From contig CM049317.1 of NCBI GenBank assembly GCA_026874595.1, forward strand, positions 11,752,382 through 11,816,381: a DNA stretch of 64,000 nt, written 5' to 3'. This DNA is from Sipunculus nudus (lineage: Eukaryota > Annelida > Sipuncula > Golfingiida > Sipunculidae). The stretch's first letter is position 1. Each line of letters opens with the position of its first letter. Shown here one piece after another: positions 12,171 through 22,772 of the stretch. The notes below the pieces were generated by a model. That model ran no database searches. It was not told the origin of the DNA and saw nothing but the letters and a program-made list of their open reading frames with translations. The translations under genes and the position numbers were made by a program.

Positions 12171-12960
12171 CAGCGCCCTCGCTGACTTACCATTCACCAG
12201 CCCTTCACACACAGGTAACGAGTTTCCGCCTTCTGTCTGGGCAGCAAATCCAAACGACTGACTCGGACTCTCTACTTCCGGTTTCACCGCACCGACTGTC
12301 TCCGTTTCCGCCTCGACTACTGCCATTGACATAGTGTCAGGCTTCTGTTTTGGGTTATACGGGGGGCTAAAATTAGTCCTATACCTCTGCTGATCGCCAG
12401 CAGCACGCCCTACTTGAGGGGAAGACCTAGGCCTCGAACGGGCACTAGTCTTACATTCCTGCGCCTTATGTCCCAGTTCATTACATAAGTAACATCTGAT
12501 GCCTCCTGATGGCTTAAATGTCTGACCGCCCGTCCCTAGCGCCTTACCCCGCAGTAACGGACTCAGGTGTAACGCCCAATTCTCCCTATCATAGTCTTGA
12601 CATACAGTTAACCGTTCAAATCGCTCAAGAAACGCATCAAGCTGATCGTGAGCCTCATCAAAAGGTGGAAGCTGGATTTTCGGGAATACATCCGTACTTC
12701 TCTCTTCTTTAACCCCAGAGTCAGACTTTAACCTTAGAACCTCTAATTCGTGGGCTCTAGCCTCTCGCTCGCGCACTTATTCCCGCTGTTCACTCTCTAT
12801 TTCACGTTGCCTAGCTCTTTTCTCACGTTCCTCATCCGCACGTCGTCTAGTCTCAACATAATCTTGTAAAGCCTGGTCCTTAAGTCCCAAGGCCTGTCCG
12901 CATCTAACAAGTGACTCGAACGACTCAATGGTAACGCTCTAACCTAGTAAGATTCAAGTA
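12129..12960 (-). pseudogene. Gag of the Gmr1-like element, internally deleted
   Basis: The start is a charged coiled-coil stretch rich in Arg and Glu, interrupted by a TAA just upstream of 12776. The capsid-like region begins with IQLPPFDEAHDQLDAFLERF and continues to LLRGKAL. It then jumps directly to the linker and a zinc knuckle (CYLCNELGHKAQEC). The rest of the capsid domain, of the order of 150 residues in comparable proteins such as the gag at 18901-20223, is missing without loss of frame. Gag forms the particle and packages RNA; this one could bind RNA but is unlikely to assemble. Confidence 0.75.
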
Positions 12961-13625
12961 TCTAGTAATATCCGCTCTTAAAAATCCGTAAATATGTACT
13001 GTTAAAGCCAACCTAACGAACCGGCGGTATCCGTACAATTGCACTACGGTAGCTCTACGCATCAAAATCTACTTATACGGACGGACGGACGGAAGGTCGG
13101 ACGAAGGGTCAGACGGATGGACGGATGGATAACAAGATATCAATAAACATCATGCATCTATGATTACCATGCTAATCGGGAGGGTCAAACTTACCTGCCA
13201 AGAGACCCTACCACGTGACCAATCACAAACCAGTGTAGAAAAAATTATACCAGGGCGTATCCAACAACATCAAAAATTTTCACTCTAATCTGGGTTTATA
13301 TTAAGTAATGATGTTCAGGTATCACTGTTCTAGCATTACTCACAAAACATGCATGTGTTCTAGCCAAATCTACAAGGTATATGCTATTCCTGAAACATTG
13401 TTGTGCATCAGGTAATATTCTCACTGAATAAATATTAACTCCTAACAGTGGGGTAATTCCATTGTGCAAGTATACGCTATAACATCAGTTGGTGTCATAT
13501 CCAATTATTAATTCAGATCAACTCTAGTTTGAGTATATGAATGTCTGGTTTCAGTACTGTTTTCTCAGTTCAAAATTTCTGAAACTTACTGTAATTAGCC
13601 AGTTTTTATTAAGGCTAATTATATC
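12961..13625 (-). other. 5' leader of the Gmr1-like element
   Basis: This is the untranslated leader between primer-binding site and gag. It has no open frame of note. A (GGAC)n/(GGAT)n microsatellite lies at 13079-13130. Confidence 0.6.
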
Positions 13626-13640
13626 CTGGCAGGCTCGCCA
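13626..13640 (-). other. Primer-binding site of the Gmr1-like element
   Basis: On the minus strand TGGCGAGCCTGCCAG lies five bases downstream of the 5' LTR. It starts with TGG, as expected for pairing with the CCA end of a tRNA. The tRNA was not identified. Confidence 0.65.
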
Positions 13641-13645
13641 TTCAA

Positions 13646-14787
13646 TGTCACCCCTGACTTAACGTGATAACTTTACAACGGATATATCCTTTAAAACAAT
13701 AGGATGGGTTTACGCTCGCCACTTGATTTCTCTAATCAAGAAATTAGATCCCGGTCATTACAGGTGACATTTCAATGTTCTTTTAAGGACGTGTATAAAA
13801 ATACCAGACAATCATACACCTAGATCAATAGAAACTATGAGCCATCAGGTTAAATTCACAAATATAATTCAAGACAATACATACAGAGACAAAGATGTGT
13901 GTGTGTGCGTGCGTTGATGTGTCAATACGACCGTCCTTCACATTAAAAATACAGGATATTTACTGAGTCCAGGTTTGTATAAAAACAATAAAGTCCAGTT
14001 CCTTCAGAGATCTCTGGTTACTGTTTTGGGTAGAATCTAGCGTATGGTTAGTACCATATAGTCTTTCTGAGTTTAGAGATCTTCAACTGATCTTGCTTGA
14101 CAGCGACCCGGGTAGGTTTACGTTCACAAGAATGGTAATAGCTCTCGTTGTTTACATATGAGCTTAGTGTCCTTGACCTTACTCATGTAGCAATTGTTTC
14201 ACGGCTTACAGCGATTATGTATCTAGGTCAAGCTGAACTTGGCCGGCAGGTGACGCGTGCGCACTTACTTTACCGCCAATACGAAGCTCTGTCGGCAGCA
14301 CGGCTGTGTTCTCGTGGGCTGGGCCCTTGCCTCATGTAGAAGCTTGCTTCTATGCCGTTCCTGGCGGGTTTAAGCGTTTCAATGTTCTTTCTGCAGTGCG
14401 TGCGTGCTGCCTCTTCAAGCTTCAAGACCCAACTCCCGCAGCGTCCCGCGTCTCTCCCTGAACTCTGACGTCACAATCGCCTGTGCACTGTGTACGGCGA
14501 TCCGGTTCTCTGATTGGCTTATGGCTCAAGTGTCCCATATAAGGATATTTGTGATCTAGTATGACTGCTAGCGTCACCATGGCGACCCATATACCAGACG
14601 TAATACACGCAATGCGTGACACAGATAAATCAGCTGATAGCCGATGGGATTTCATACAAGAATACACAATATATATACAATCAAGACATGTCAACGCTTT
14701 AGGATGCAACTCACGTCAAAATCAAAAGAGAACAGACTTCGTTAAACTATGATACAAAACACCGTACATATTGTCACCGATTTTCTG
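13646..14787 (-). repeat. 5' LTR of the Gmr1-like element
   Basis: This 1142-bp copy is longer than the 3' LTR by one 42-bp block at about 13687-13728. Its outermost bases differ from the 3' copy (CTGGTGACA instead of CTGTCA on the plus strand), so the outer end was altered after insertion. Confidence 0.85.
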
Positions 14788-15296
14788 GTGACAATATATA
14801 TATATTTCTTTTTTTACGGTTCTCTTTCAAACGACAAATCTGACTGGCCGAACCATAACACAAAACCTCAGATACATATTCTCATATTAACACAACAAGA
14901 GTTTAAGTGCAAAAATAGAGCTCTATTAATATACAATAACAAGTAATCAAAGAGTTAACATATAACTAATACTAATGAAAGAACGTCTTTCGAAATGGCT
15001 GCAACAAAATAAATACTAAACTGTAGTGCAAATGTTAAACTGAAGATTCCCTGGTCCATAATAACACAAGGAGGTATGCGAATATAAATAAAAAGTCCTT
15101 CCTCTTCACAAATAACAGTCCATGGTTTCCTATGGGGAGGAAGACCCACAAATAAAGGATCTCCGTATCCCCGGGGTTGACAAGTCCACAAGAGTCCACA
15201 AAAGAGCGAGTCCCGTGGCAGGGACAAAATAACAGTTGGTTATCCAGCGGACGACCTTCTAAACAGTAGGGGGCGATACAGAAGAACAGTACGGGT
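14788..15296. other. Spacer between two retroelements
   Basis: There is no coding signal. The right half (about 15160-15296) is GC-richer and may be part of the LTR of the next element, but I cannot match it to a second copy. Confidence 0.45.
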
Positions 15297-15370
15297 GCGG
15301 CTGCAGTGGTTCACAACTCCACGACGTCCATGCAGAAGAGGAAAAGTCGTGCGATACAAAGGGTCCACAA
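15297..15370 (-). repeat. LTR remnant, 3' side of the second element
   Basis: This matches 20227-20302 in the same orientation, including GAAGAGGAAAAGTCGTGCGA. The true LTR is probably longer, but its limits cannot be set from this window. Confidence 0.55.
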
Positions 15371-15659
15371 CACTCTCCACCTTGTACGACAGAAGGTGAG
15401 GAGAACAAGGCATGAGTAATTGTTAAATTACAATCTTATAAATTGTTAATCATTATTATTATCATAGCACAACACTCAAATTATCATTATTATCAATATA
15501 CACATAAAGACATAACAAACCTACTTTTGAGTAGGTCAAAATACACATTAGGACAGAGCAAACCTACTTTTTGGGTTATAACAAGAGACAATTATGTCAC
15601 AATTCATGACATCTCGATAACGTGTCTACGATTATGTTATAGGTGCCTTTGATATGCTT

Positions 15660-16077
15660 AATAATAGGTTAAATTCTGACAGAGCTAAGCTTCATCTTAC
15701 CAGTCTCTGATTATAATTCTTCACCTTATGAAGGAGCGTGATTAGATTATGATCAGTATAAACAGTGATATGGTAAGGTGTAGAGCTTAGGTATACTTCA
15801 AAGTTCTGTAACGCCATCAGTAATGCAAGAGTTTCCTTCTCAATAGTGGAATAATTCTTTTGACGAGAGAGGAATTTATTCGAGTAGTAATAAACTGGAT
15901 GACCGTTGTCAAGGTCATCTTCTTGAAAAACACAGCGCCTACACCATGATTGCTGGCATCTGTAAGGAGTGAGAATGGTTTGTCGAAATTTCGAGACAGT
16001 AATACAGGTGCACTTTGTAATATTGCCTTGTCAAAACCACATTGACATTTTTCATCCCTGTGAAATTTTTTGTTCTT
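15660..16077 (-). pseudogene. RNase H remnant of the second element
   Basis: Minus-strand frames downstream of the RT carry pieces resembling a Ty3/gypsy RNase H: a nucleotide-binding start with TDASNHGVGAVF, a KETLALL-like stretch and a TDHNL-like stretch. They are split among frames by indels and stops. Position and order after RT support the call; no continuous frame remains. Confidence 0.55.
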
Positions 16078-16795
16078 TTACAATTTGTCTGTTAGTGGAC
16101 CAGCTACCTCTGCAAAATTCTGACAAAATTTTCTGTAATAACCAGACATTCCTAAGGATCGCATCAGTTCCTTACGGTAAGTAGGAACTGGAAATTCTAC
16201 AACAGCAGACACCAGACTGCTGGTATTTATTTTTACACAACCTTGACCTACCTCGTGCCCTAAATATGTTACTTTGGCACGACAAAAGTCACTCTTGGTC
16301 AGGTTAACTGTTAACCTAGCTTTATCTAACAGACTTTGTTTATGGTCTTCCCATGTCTGGTTGTACACAATTACATCATCAATATAACAACTGTAGTTTT
16401 CTAATCCAGACAATACACAGTTCATTAATCTCATAAAGCAAGATGGTGCATTTTCATTCCGAAGGGCATGAATTGTATTGGTATAAACCATTTGGTGTTA
16501 CAAAAGCGGTTATTTGTTTAGCCCGTCCAGTAAGAGGCACCTGCCAATAGATTTTCAACAAATCAAATTTGCTAATATATGTAGCAGATCAAATCCTATC
16601 AATACAGCCTTCTACTCTAGGCAAAGTATAAGTATCTGTTCTTGTTACATCGTTAAGCTTTCGGTAATCCGTACAAAACCTGTAAGTCATATCAGGTTTC
16701 TTGACCAACAGACATAGGGAACTCCAAACACTACTACTATTCTCAGTGATATAAATCTCCATCATATACTGGATTTCTTTATTAATAGTATGCAA
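16078..16795 (-). pseudogene. Reverse transcriptase of the second element
   Basis: Two frames (16795-16589 and 16491-16078) hold RT motifs in order: the fingers with FCTDYRKLNDV, the palm with CYIDDVIVY (catalytic YIDD), then YLGHEVGQG and GYYRKFCQNFAEVAGPL. The region between the frames is shifted. Catalytic aspartates persist, but the enzyme is interrupted at least twice. It lies downstream of integrase, as in the neighbouring element. Confidence 0.8.
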
Positions 16796-17024
16796 CTTTT
16801 GGGGACCTGCCCTTTATGGTTCCTGTTTAATGGGGGAGTTCTCCCACGTCTACATCATGTTATAGTACGTTTGGTCTACTGGGGACATCCGGAAATAGAG
16901 AGGCACAATTTAGAATGATTTCTTTTAACTGTGAGAACTGGTTGAAATCCAAATGTGAAAATTTCCGATCCAAACTATTCAAAACACAATGAGTCATTAA
17001 GTTTTATGGAGTGTTCAGTTTTGT

Positions 17025-18255
17025 TCATGAAAAATATTTTTGTACCAAATTCGTGTGGGGATTAGGTGGAGATACTTTCAACATGTTTATATGACAGAGT
17101 TGTTGGGACTTCCTGCGATCAGCATGATATTCATCCAACATGTTTATATGACAGAGTTGTTGATATTCATCCAACATGTTTATATGACAGAGTTGTTGAT
17201 ATTCATCCAATATGTTAATATGACAGAGTTGTTGGGACTTCCTGCGATCAGGAGTATCAATCACATAGTTCAAATCAGATCTCTTTTCTACTACTTTATA
17301 TGGACCTGAATATTTGGCTTGCAGGGGTTGCCCTGGAATTGGAAATAATGCCAAAACTTTATCTCCTGGTTGGAACTCTCGTTTAGTGGTCTTTTTTGTC
17401 ATACCGCACTTTCCTTTTATTTTGAGAATTCTTTAGTGTTCTTGGGCCATTTCATTTGTTCTAAGTAATTTATCCTTAAAATCTTGAACATATTTTAGCA
17501 GACTGTTCTGACTACTCTGTCCCAACCACATATCTTCAGTACCGCCAGGGGGCCTCTCACGCAGTTCCCATACACCTATTCAAAGGACTAAACCCTAGGC
17601 TTTCTTGTACAGCTTCTCTGGCTGCAAATATCAAAAAGGGTAAACCCTCATCCCATTGGTTTTCAGTATCAAGACAATAAGCTCTAATCATGTTTTTGAG
17701 GGTTTGATGAAATCGCTCTAGAGCCCCTTGACTCTCAGGATGGTATGCACTGGATATGTAATGTTTTATACCTAATTCTGCCATGACCTGAGCAAATATA
17801 TTTGACATGAAATTTGAACCCTGGTCAGTTTGTATGGTTTTAGGTATTCCAAAAGTGGTAAAAAATTTAATAAGAGCTTCAACAATTTACTTTCCTGATA
17901 TTGTTCTGAGAGGAATGGCCTGTGGAAATCTGGTTGCTACACATATGATAATTAATATATATTCATTACCATGTTTAGTTTTCCGTGGTGGTCCAACACA
18001 ATCTAATATTACTGGCTCGAACGCATCATGTGTAGCTGGTATGGGTAAGAGTTGGGCAGGACTAACTTGGTGGGCTGGTTTACCAATCACTTGACACACG
18101 TGACATATTTTGCAATATTTAGCCACGTCGTGCGCAAGTTTTAATATTCCTGGGCGATATTCAGGGGGAACCACAATATGATAAATTGTTTCCCATGTTT
18201 CATTAGCCGGAATGGCGGGAGGTCTGTATTTCCTAACCAACACATCGTTATGCAA
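17025..18255 (-). pseudogene. Integrase of the second element
   Basis: The first frame (18255-17887) has a CKICHVCQ zinc-binding half and VILDCVGP with the first core Asp. The second (17808-17557) holds the third core residue in a GALERFHQTLK motif. The third (17402-17025) is the C-terminal domain (GDKVLALFP, then LCHINML). The part with the second Asp lies in the gap near 17810-17880 and is frame-disrupted. The C-terminal domain is lengthened by an in-frame minisatellite. Confidence 0.75.
17075..17240 (-). repeat. In-frame 36-bp minisatellite in integrase C-terminus
   Basis: The unit encoding QQLCHINMLDEY is repeated about four times, with a longer flanking unit (ADRRKSQQLCHINML). The 36-bp period keeps the frame. 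It probably arose by slippage on a coding sequence. Confidence 0.85.
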
Positions 18256-18649
18256 TGTGAAACAAGTAGGAACTTTATCCGCTTCCTCTTTAGTTAACGC
18301 ATTTTCTCTTAAGGACGCAATATCAGGATCTTTCTTTTGCAGTTAAGTCAAATTATCAGTTTTCATACTAGGTCCTACATTCTCTACTCTCCTCTCTTTC
18401 TCTTTCGATTTTTGACCATTTTGATTTTTTCACGCCGTTATTACTCATTGTATTATCCAGGAGACTGGTATTATGGGGTTGATTACCCTGTACTACATTT
18501 GTAGTAGAATCCTTTGGACTCAGTGTGCCACATGGGTCACATGTATTATATACGGGCGATTTTACATTTAATCGCGTATTGGGCTTTAAGCCTCTGATGT
18601 CATCATTTGAATTCGCCATTAAAGTTTGCGATAGGTCAAGTATAGAACT

Positions 18650-19110
18650 CTATGGTTTCAGACTTGCCTTTCTACTTATAGCTCGAGTCACCGCACAGGC
18701 TGGAAATACGCCCGGAAACTCCTGCTGGAGCAGGTCTGTGTCCCTTTCAGTGCTCGGCAATATTGTCATTCTGGGATCAATTTTCACTCGATCACCTGCT
18801 AAATCGTTGCGTAGGAGGAGCGAAACGCCCTCTACTGGCAACGCTTAAGAAACTCCTACTGTTTACAAATTCAGAGACTAAATCGGACTCTAGTTTCACT
18901 CTATGTAATAAAACGTTTAAGAATTCCGAACTGACACCCTGTACTAGAACCGATCATCCCGTGTAACTCTTTAGAAAAGGATAAAACAAATTTAAGAAAG
19001 AGGCTTTGTGTTGCCCCGGTATTCCTTAAGATTTTAACACGAGCCGTCCTTGAATGGTGTCCCTCTAACTGAACAAAACATTCTGACACAAAGGGCTGTA
19101 AGCTCTCAAT
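18650..19110 (-). pseudogene. Protease remnant of the second element
   Basis: The active-site motif reads LRNTGATQSLFL, so the expected catalytic Asp is Asn. A second frame (18841-18650) has PVEGVSLLLRNDLAGD, typical of the end of such proteases. The Asp-to-Asn change alone would inactivate the enzyme; the intervening frameshift does so too. Confidence 0.7.
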
Positions 19111-20223
19111 GGCAGGGTTTTGTTTTACACCTTTAGTCCCTAGATTACTGGGCATTGTTTCCTGATTCACGCTCTGCGTAACAGTTAACGCATAAGGCTT
19201 ACTCTGGCTTTGTCTTTTCTTTATACGACATATAAATTCCCTATGCCCCATGATCCTATAGAATGCACATCTATCAGGTTCAGTCCAACGAGGCCCCTCT
19301 TTTTGAGCAGGAGAGTCAGGCTGACTTTTAAACTGCGACCTACCATTATTGGACCGAGGTTTATTTTCGCCGGAGGAACCTCGGTAGGAGGGACTACCCC
19401 TTCTCCGACCAAATTTTGGCCTTCTACTGCCCTCTCCTTTCTCACCATGCCTTCTTCTATAACTGGTGTAACTGGGGCGGTGGGATAAGGCAAACTCGTC
19501 CGCCAGAACACCAGCCTCATTTACATTGTCTATCTTGTGTTCATCCAAAAACATTTAATATCGTTACGGACGTGTCATTTAAATTCTTTTATCAAAATTA
19601 ACTGTTTCAGTTTTTCAAAATCATGACCAATTTTCATGGACTGACACCACCTGTTAAACAAACTTTCTTTATCTTTGGGGTATTCTACATGTGTTTGATT
19701 GTCTTTCTTTGGAACGTTCCTATACTTTAAGCGATGTGCTTCAGGCACCAATCCATAGGCTCACAGAATGGCCTCCTTCACAACAATGTTATTTGTACAT
19801 TGTTCGTCTGTGAGGGCAGTGAAAACGTCCTGTGCACGACCAACCAGAACGCTTTGTATCAACAGGGTCCACTGGCCTTTTGGCCAAGCCATTAAAGTGT
19901 GCACCCGTTCAAAATAACTAAAATAACGCTCCACTTTGTTTTCGTTGGACTTCGTTGAAGGGAGGAACCTTAGCAGAATTTCTGAATAGGAATTCAGAAT
20001 GGTAATTTATTTTTGGAGGTTGACGGTTATGTAATTCTAGCTCTTTCAATCTTATTTCCCTTTCAATTTCTTTTTCAATTTCACACCTACGGATTTCTGT
20101 TTCTTGCTCATATTTTAATTTTAATTCATATTTTCTAAACTCTAGTTCCATAGGGTCAATTGCTGTTGCATCGATAAGGTTCACAATTTTTTTTCTCAAA
20201 ATCAAATTCATCTCTTGTATCAT
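18901..20223 (-). pseudogene. Gag of the second element
   Basis: The N-terminal frame (20223-19918) is a charged coiled coil rich in Glu, Arg and Lys. The middle (about 19920-19560) reads as a SCAN-like capsid region split over frames. The C-terminal frame (19554-18901) is an Arg/Ser/Gly-rich linker with a degenerate zinc knuckle (CAFYRIMGHREFIC, second Cys lost) and runs into the protease. It lacks a continuous frame. Confidence 0.65.
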
Positions 20224-20226
20224 CTC

Positions 20227-20302
20227 TGCGGCTGCAGAGGTTCACAACACCACGGCGTCCACGCAGAAGAGGAAAAGTCGTGCGATACAGAGCAGTCCAC
20301 AA
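20227..20302 (-). repeat. LTR remnant, 5' side of the second element
   Basis: A direct repeat of 15297-15370. The gag start lies only a few bases away and no primer-binding site is seen, so the rest of the LTR and the leader appear to be deleted. A TA-rich sequence replaces the outer side. Confidence 0.5.
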
Positions 20303-20574
20303 CAATATATATTAATGTATTAATATATATATATATATATGCATATAAATCTGATTATATTTTTCTTTTTCTGTGTTTCGAAAGAGAGACAGGTTCAACG
20401 TTTTACTTATACTAATAGTAATACTGTTATAGTACTATATTAATATTAACTATTAAACTAAACGTAGCCACACAACTTTATTGGACAGAAATCCCTGCTG
20501 TTAATGTTGCCATAAATTTACACATTTGTAAGAATGTACCGCTATCAGTAAAATTTTCTCCAGTATTTCTTGTC

Positions 20575-20627
<53 letters not shown>

Positions 20628-21759
20628 CATTATAATAAAGTCTATACCATTTAAAACAAAAATTATTTATGTCTGCGCCGATCTGCTTGCAATTTGCACC
20701 CACATGGGCGTGACACGGCCTTGGTGCCTTCGTTCACTGATCAGAACTCGCACAACTCACGTGTTGTTTCCTGTGTTTTGTTCACAGACTAGCTTGCTTT
20801 GTTTTCAAAAACCGTGTGTACCATTGATACAATGTTTCACGACATTGTTTAGAACGACGTATGTTAAACCCCGAGAAATAAGTGACACAGTGCATCTGCT
20901 ACGTCTGACGAAGGAAGCGGCAGAAGTTGACAGGACAGCATGTAGATTGTTTTGGTAATGGTGACCTTTTTAACTTGGGCTCAAGGTCGGTCATCGCACA
21001 TGCTCGCCTGTCATGCCAATATGGTCTATTAATCTGTGTTCAGTGTCATTTTACTAAACCTGAAACAGTGATGTACTTTGCACAATTAAGGTTTCAATAA
21101 ATGGTGTTTGAAAATAAAGTCAATCATGATTTCATAGTGAAGTGGACAGAATTAAAGATGCTGAAATATCAGAACCGTAAATGATACACACAATTTATAT
21201 CATATGAGTGTGCATGTGTATCCAGACGTTACAAGACCTTCTTATTCCAACAAAAGCATAATAGGCTAAGCAGTGTTGAGAGTGTGTAAAGTCTAGACAG
21301 CCGACATTATCGGGTGCGCAGGCTGCCCTTACTCTGACACTCTATGGCCGACATTGTCGGCTGCGTAGACAGTTCCATGATTATATCCCAACATGGTCCC
21401 GTGTTTGTCCTACGTCCTCGATTTATGTGGTCTATCACCCATGGAAGATTTTCACATTTGAATGTCCTGACATACAGCTAACAGGAAAATTAGAAAAAAA
21501 ACATAATAAGATAAATATTTTAAATGTAGTTTCTATACATTGTCCAGAAAAAGTGACTCTACAATAATTTTTTCATTCATTTGTAAACAAATGAATAAAC
21601 ATCAGTCGAATAAACTCACACTCGACAGTTGTTTACGATTTGATGGCACGACGTCGTGAACTTGTATAAAGCCTTGTGAAATGTGGATACTTTGAGGTAA
21701 AACGGTGCCTTTATCTATGCACGAAAAGATATATCACTTATCCCTTTTTAGCACTCAGC
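20303..21759. other. Non-coding stretch with microsatellites
   Basis: It contains TA runs at about 20318-20342 and 20580-20626 and a palindromic repeat at 21297-21395 (separate entry). Open frames here have no domain or splice support. Confidence 0.5.
21297..21395. repeat. Palindromic dispersed repeat
   Basis: GCCGACATTGTCGGC at about 21343-21357 is a near-perfect palindrome, with a variant at about 21300. The segment continuing GCTGCGTAGACAGTTC also occurs at about 4818-4842 (GCTGCCTAGACAGTTC) before ATTATA-type sequence. This suggests a dispersed short element. Confidence 0.5.
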
Positions 21760-22772
21760 CCTTAGGCTGATGGGCTATTGTCGTCACCCAAGCTGTCCGT
21801 CCGTCCGTCCGTCCGGCGTCCGTTAACTTTTACTTTGTGAGCGGAATATCTTGAAAAGGATTCACCGTCAGAATTTAATTTCCTCGGTAAAGATGTATAT
21901 CGACAAAATCTCGGTCAAGTTCGAAGATGGGTGACCTTGACCTATTTTTCTACATTTTAGAGCTGATTATAGAAAAGCACTTAGATGGTTATTACTCAGG
22001 AACCATCTAGTGGATTTTCACAAAACTTACTATGATTATTGGGACTAATAGTTTGTACCTGCTACACAAGTTTGGTGGTGCCACCTAGAATTTCTGATTT
22101 TTAATAAATTTTTATCCGATTTTTCAACTTTGGGCTTGTGAGCGGCATATCTCTAAAAGGATTCGCCATAGGAATTTTATTTTTTCGGTGCAGATGTATA
22201 TTGACAAAATTTCGGTCAAGTTCGAGATGGGTGACCTTGATCTATTTTTCTGCGTTTTAGAGCTGATTATACTAAAACATTTCGAAAGTTTTTTTTCTCA
22301 AGAACCATTGGGTGGATTTTCACAATACTTACTATGATTATAGGGACTGATGGTCGTAACTGCTGCACAAGTTCGGGGGCGCCATCTGTAATTTCTGATT
22401 TTTTATGAATTTTTCTTGGATTTTTCAACTTTAGCCTTGTGAGCGGGATATCTCTAAAAGGATTCACAAAAGGAATTTTATTTCTTTGGTGAAGATGTAT
22501 ATCGACAAAATTTCGGTCAAGTTCGAAGATTGTTGACCTTGGCCTACTTTTCAGGGTCACAGAGCTTGAAATAGAATAAAACTTAGAAGCAGGAAGCAAT
22601 TGATGGATTGTTATGAATCATGGTACATACCTCTCCATTTTAAATTTATAACTGAGACATGTGCAGATATACATCCATGTGGGAACAGATATTTAGTACT
22701 TGTTACTGTTACCACCTCTAAACACTGTTCTTTTGGCTGAGGGCTTTTGTCAGCTTCTGCTGATATTCTAGT
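21760..22772. repeat. Three-unit tandem repeat, ~301 bp per unit
   Basis: TTGTGAGCGG recurs at about 21834, 22136 and 22437, and the following ~300 bp align unit by unit (AAAAGGATTC, TTTCGGTCAAGTTCGA, GTGACCTTG, TGGATTTTCACA). A (GTCC)n run sits near the left end. The outer ends have related GGCTGATGGGC and GGCTGAGGGC sequences. It appears to be a non-coding repeat family with an internal tandem structure. Confidence 0.85.

Larger units (their letters stand above)
7017..14787 (-). mobile_element. Gmr1-like Ty3/gypsy LTR retrotransposon (integrase before RT), decayed
   Basis: Two direct repeats of about 1.1 kb bound a minus-strand interior. Read 5' to 3' on that strand, it holds gag (about 12960-12129), retropepsin (12170-11700), integrase (11640-10319) and RT plus RNase H (9705-8334). 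The protein domains are Ty3/gypsy in type, but the order is that of Ty1/copia. That combination defines the Gmr1-like lineage, first described from deuterostomes. A TGG-type primer-binding site follows the 5' LTR and a polypurine tract precedes the 3' LTR. Stops, frameshifts, a gag deletion and a 640-bp internal duplication make the copy non-autonomous. Confidence 0.85.
15297..20302 (-). mobile_element. Second Gmr1-like Ty3/gypsy element, heavily decayed
   Basis: The minus-strand order is gag (20223-18901), protease (about 19110-18650), integrase (18255-17025), RT (16795-16078) and an RNase H remnant (to about 15660). Integrase again precedes RT, so this is a second Gmr1-like element. It differs in sequence from the copy at 7017-14787. 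A ~75-bp direct repeat at both ends (15297-15370 and 20227-20302) is the only LTR trace found. Every domain is broken by stops or frameshifts. Confidence 0.75.
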
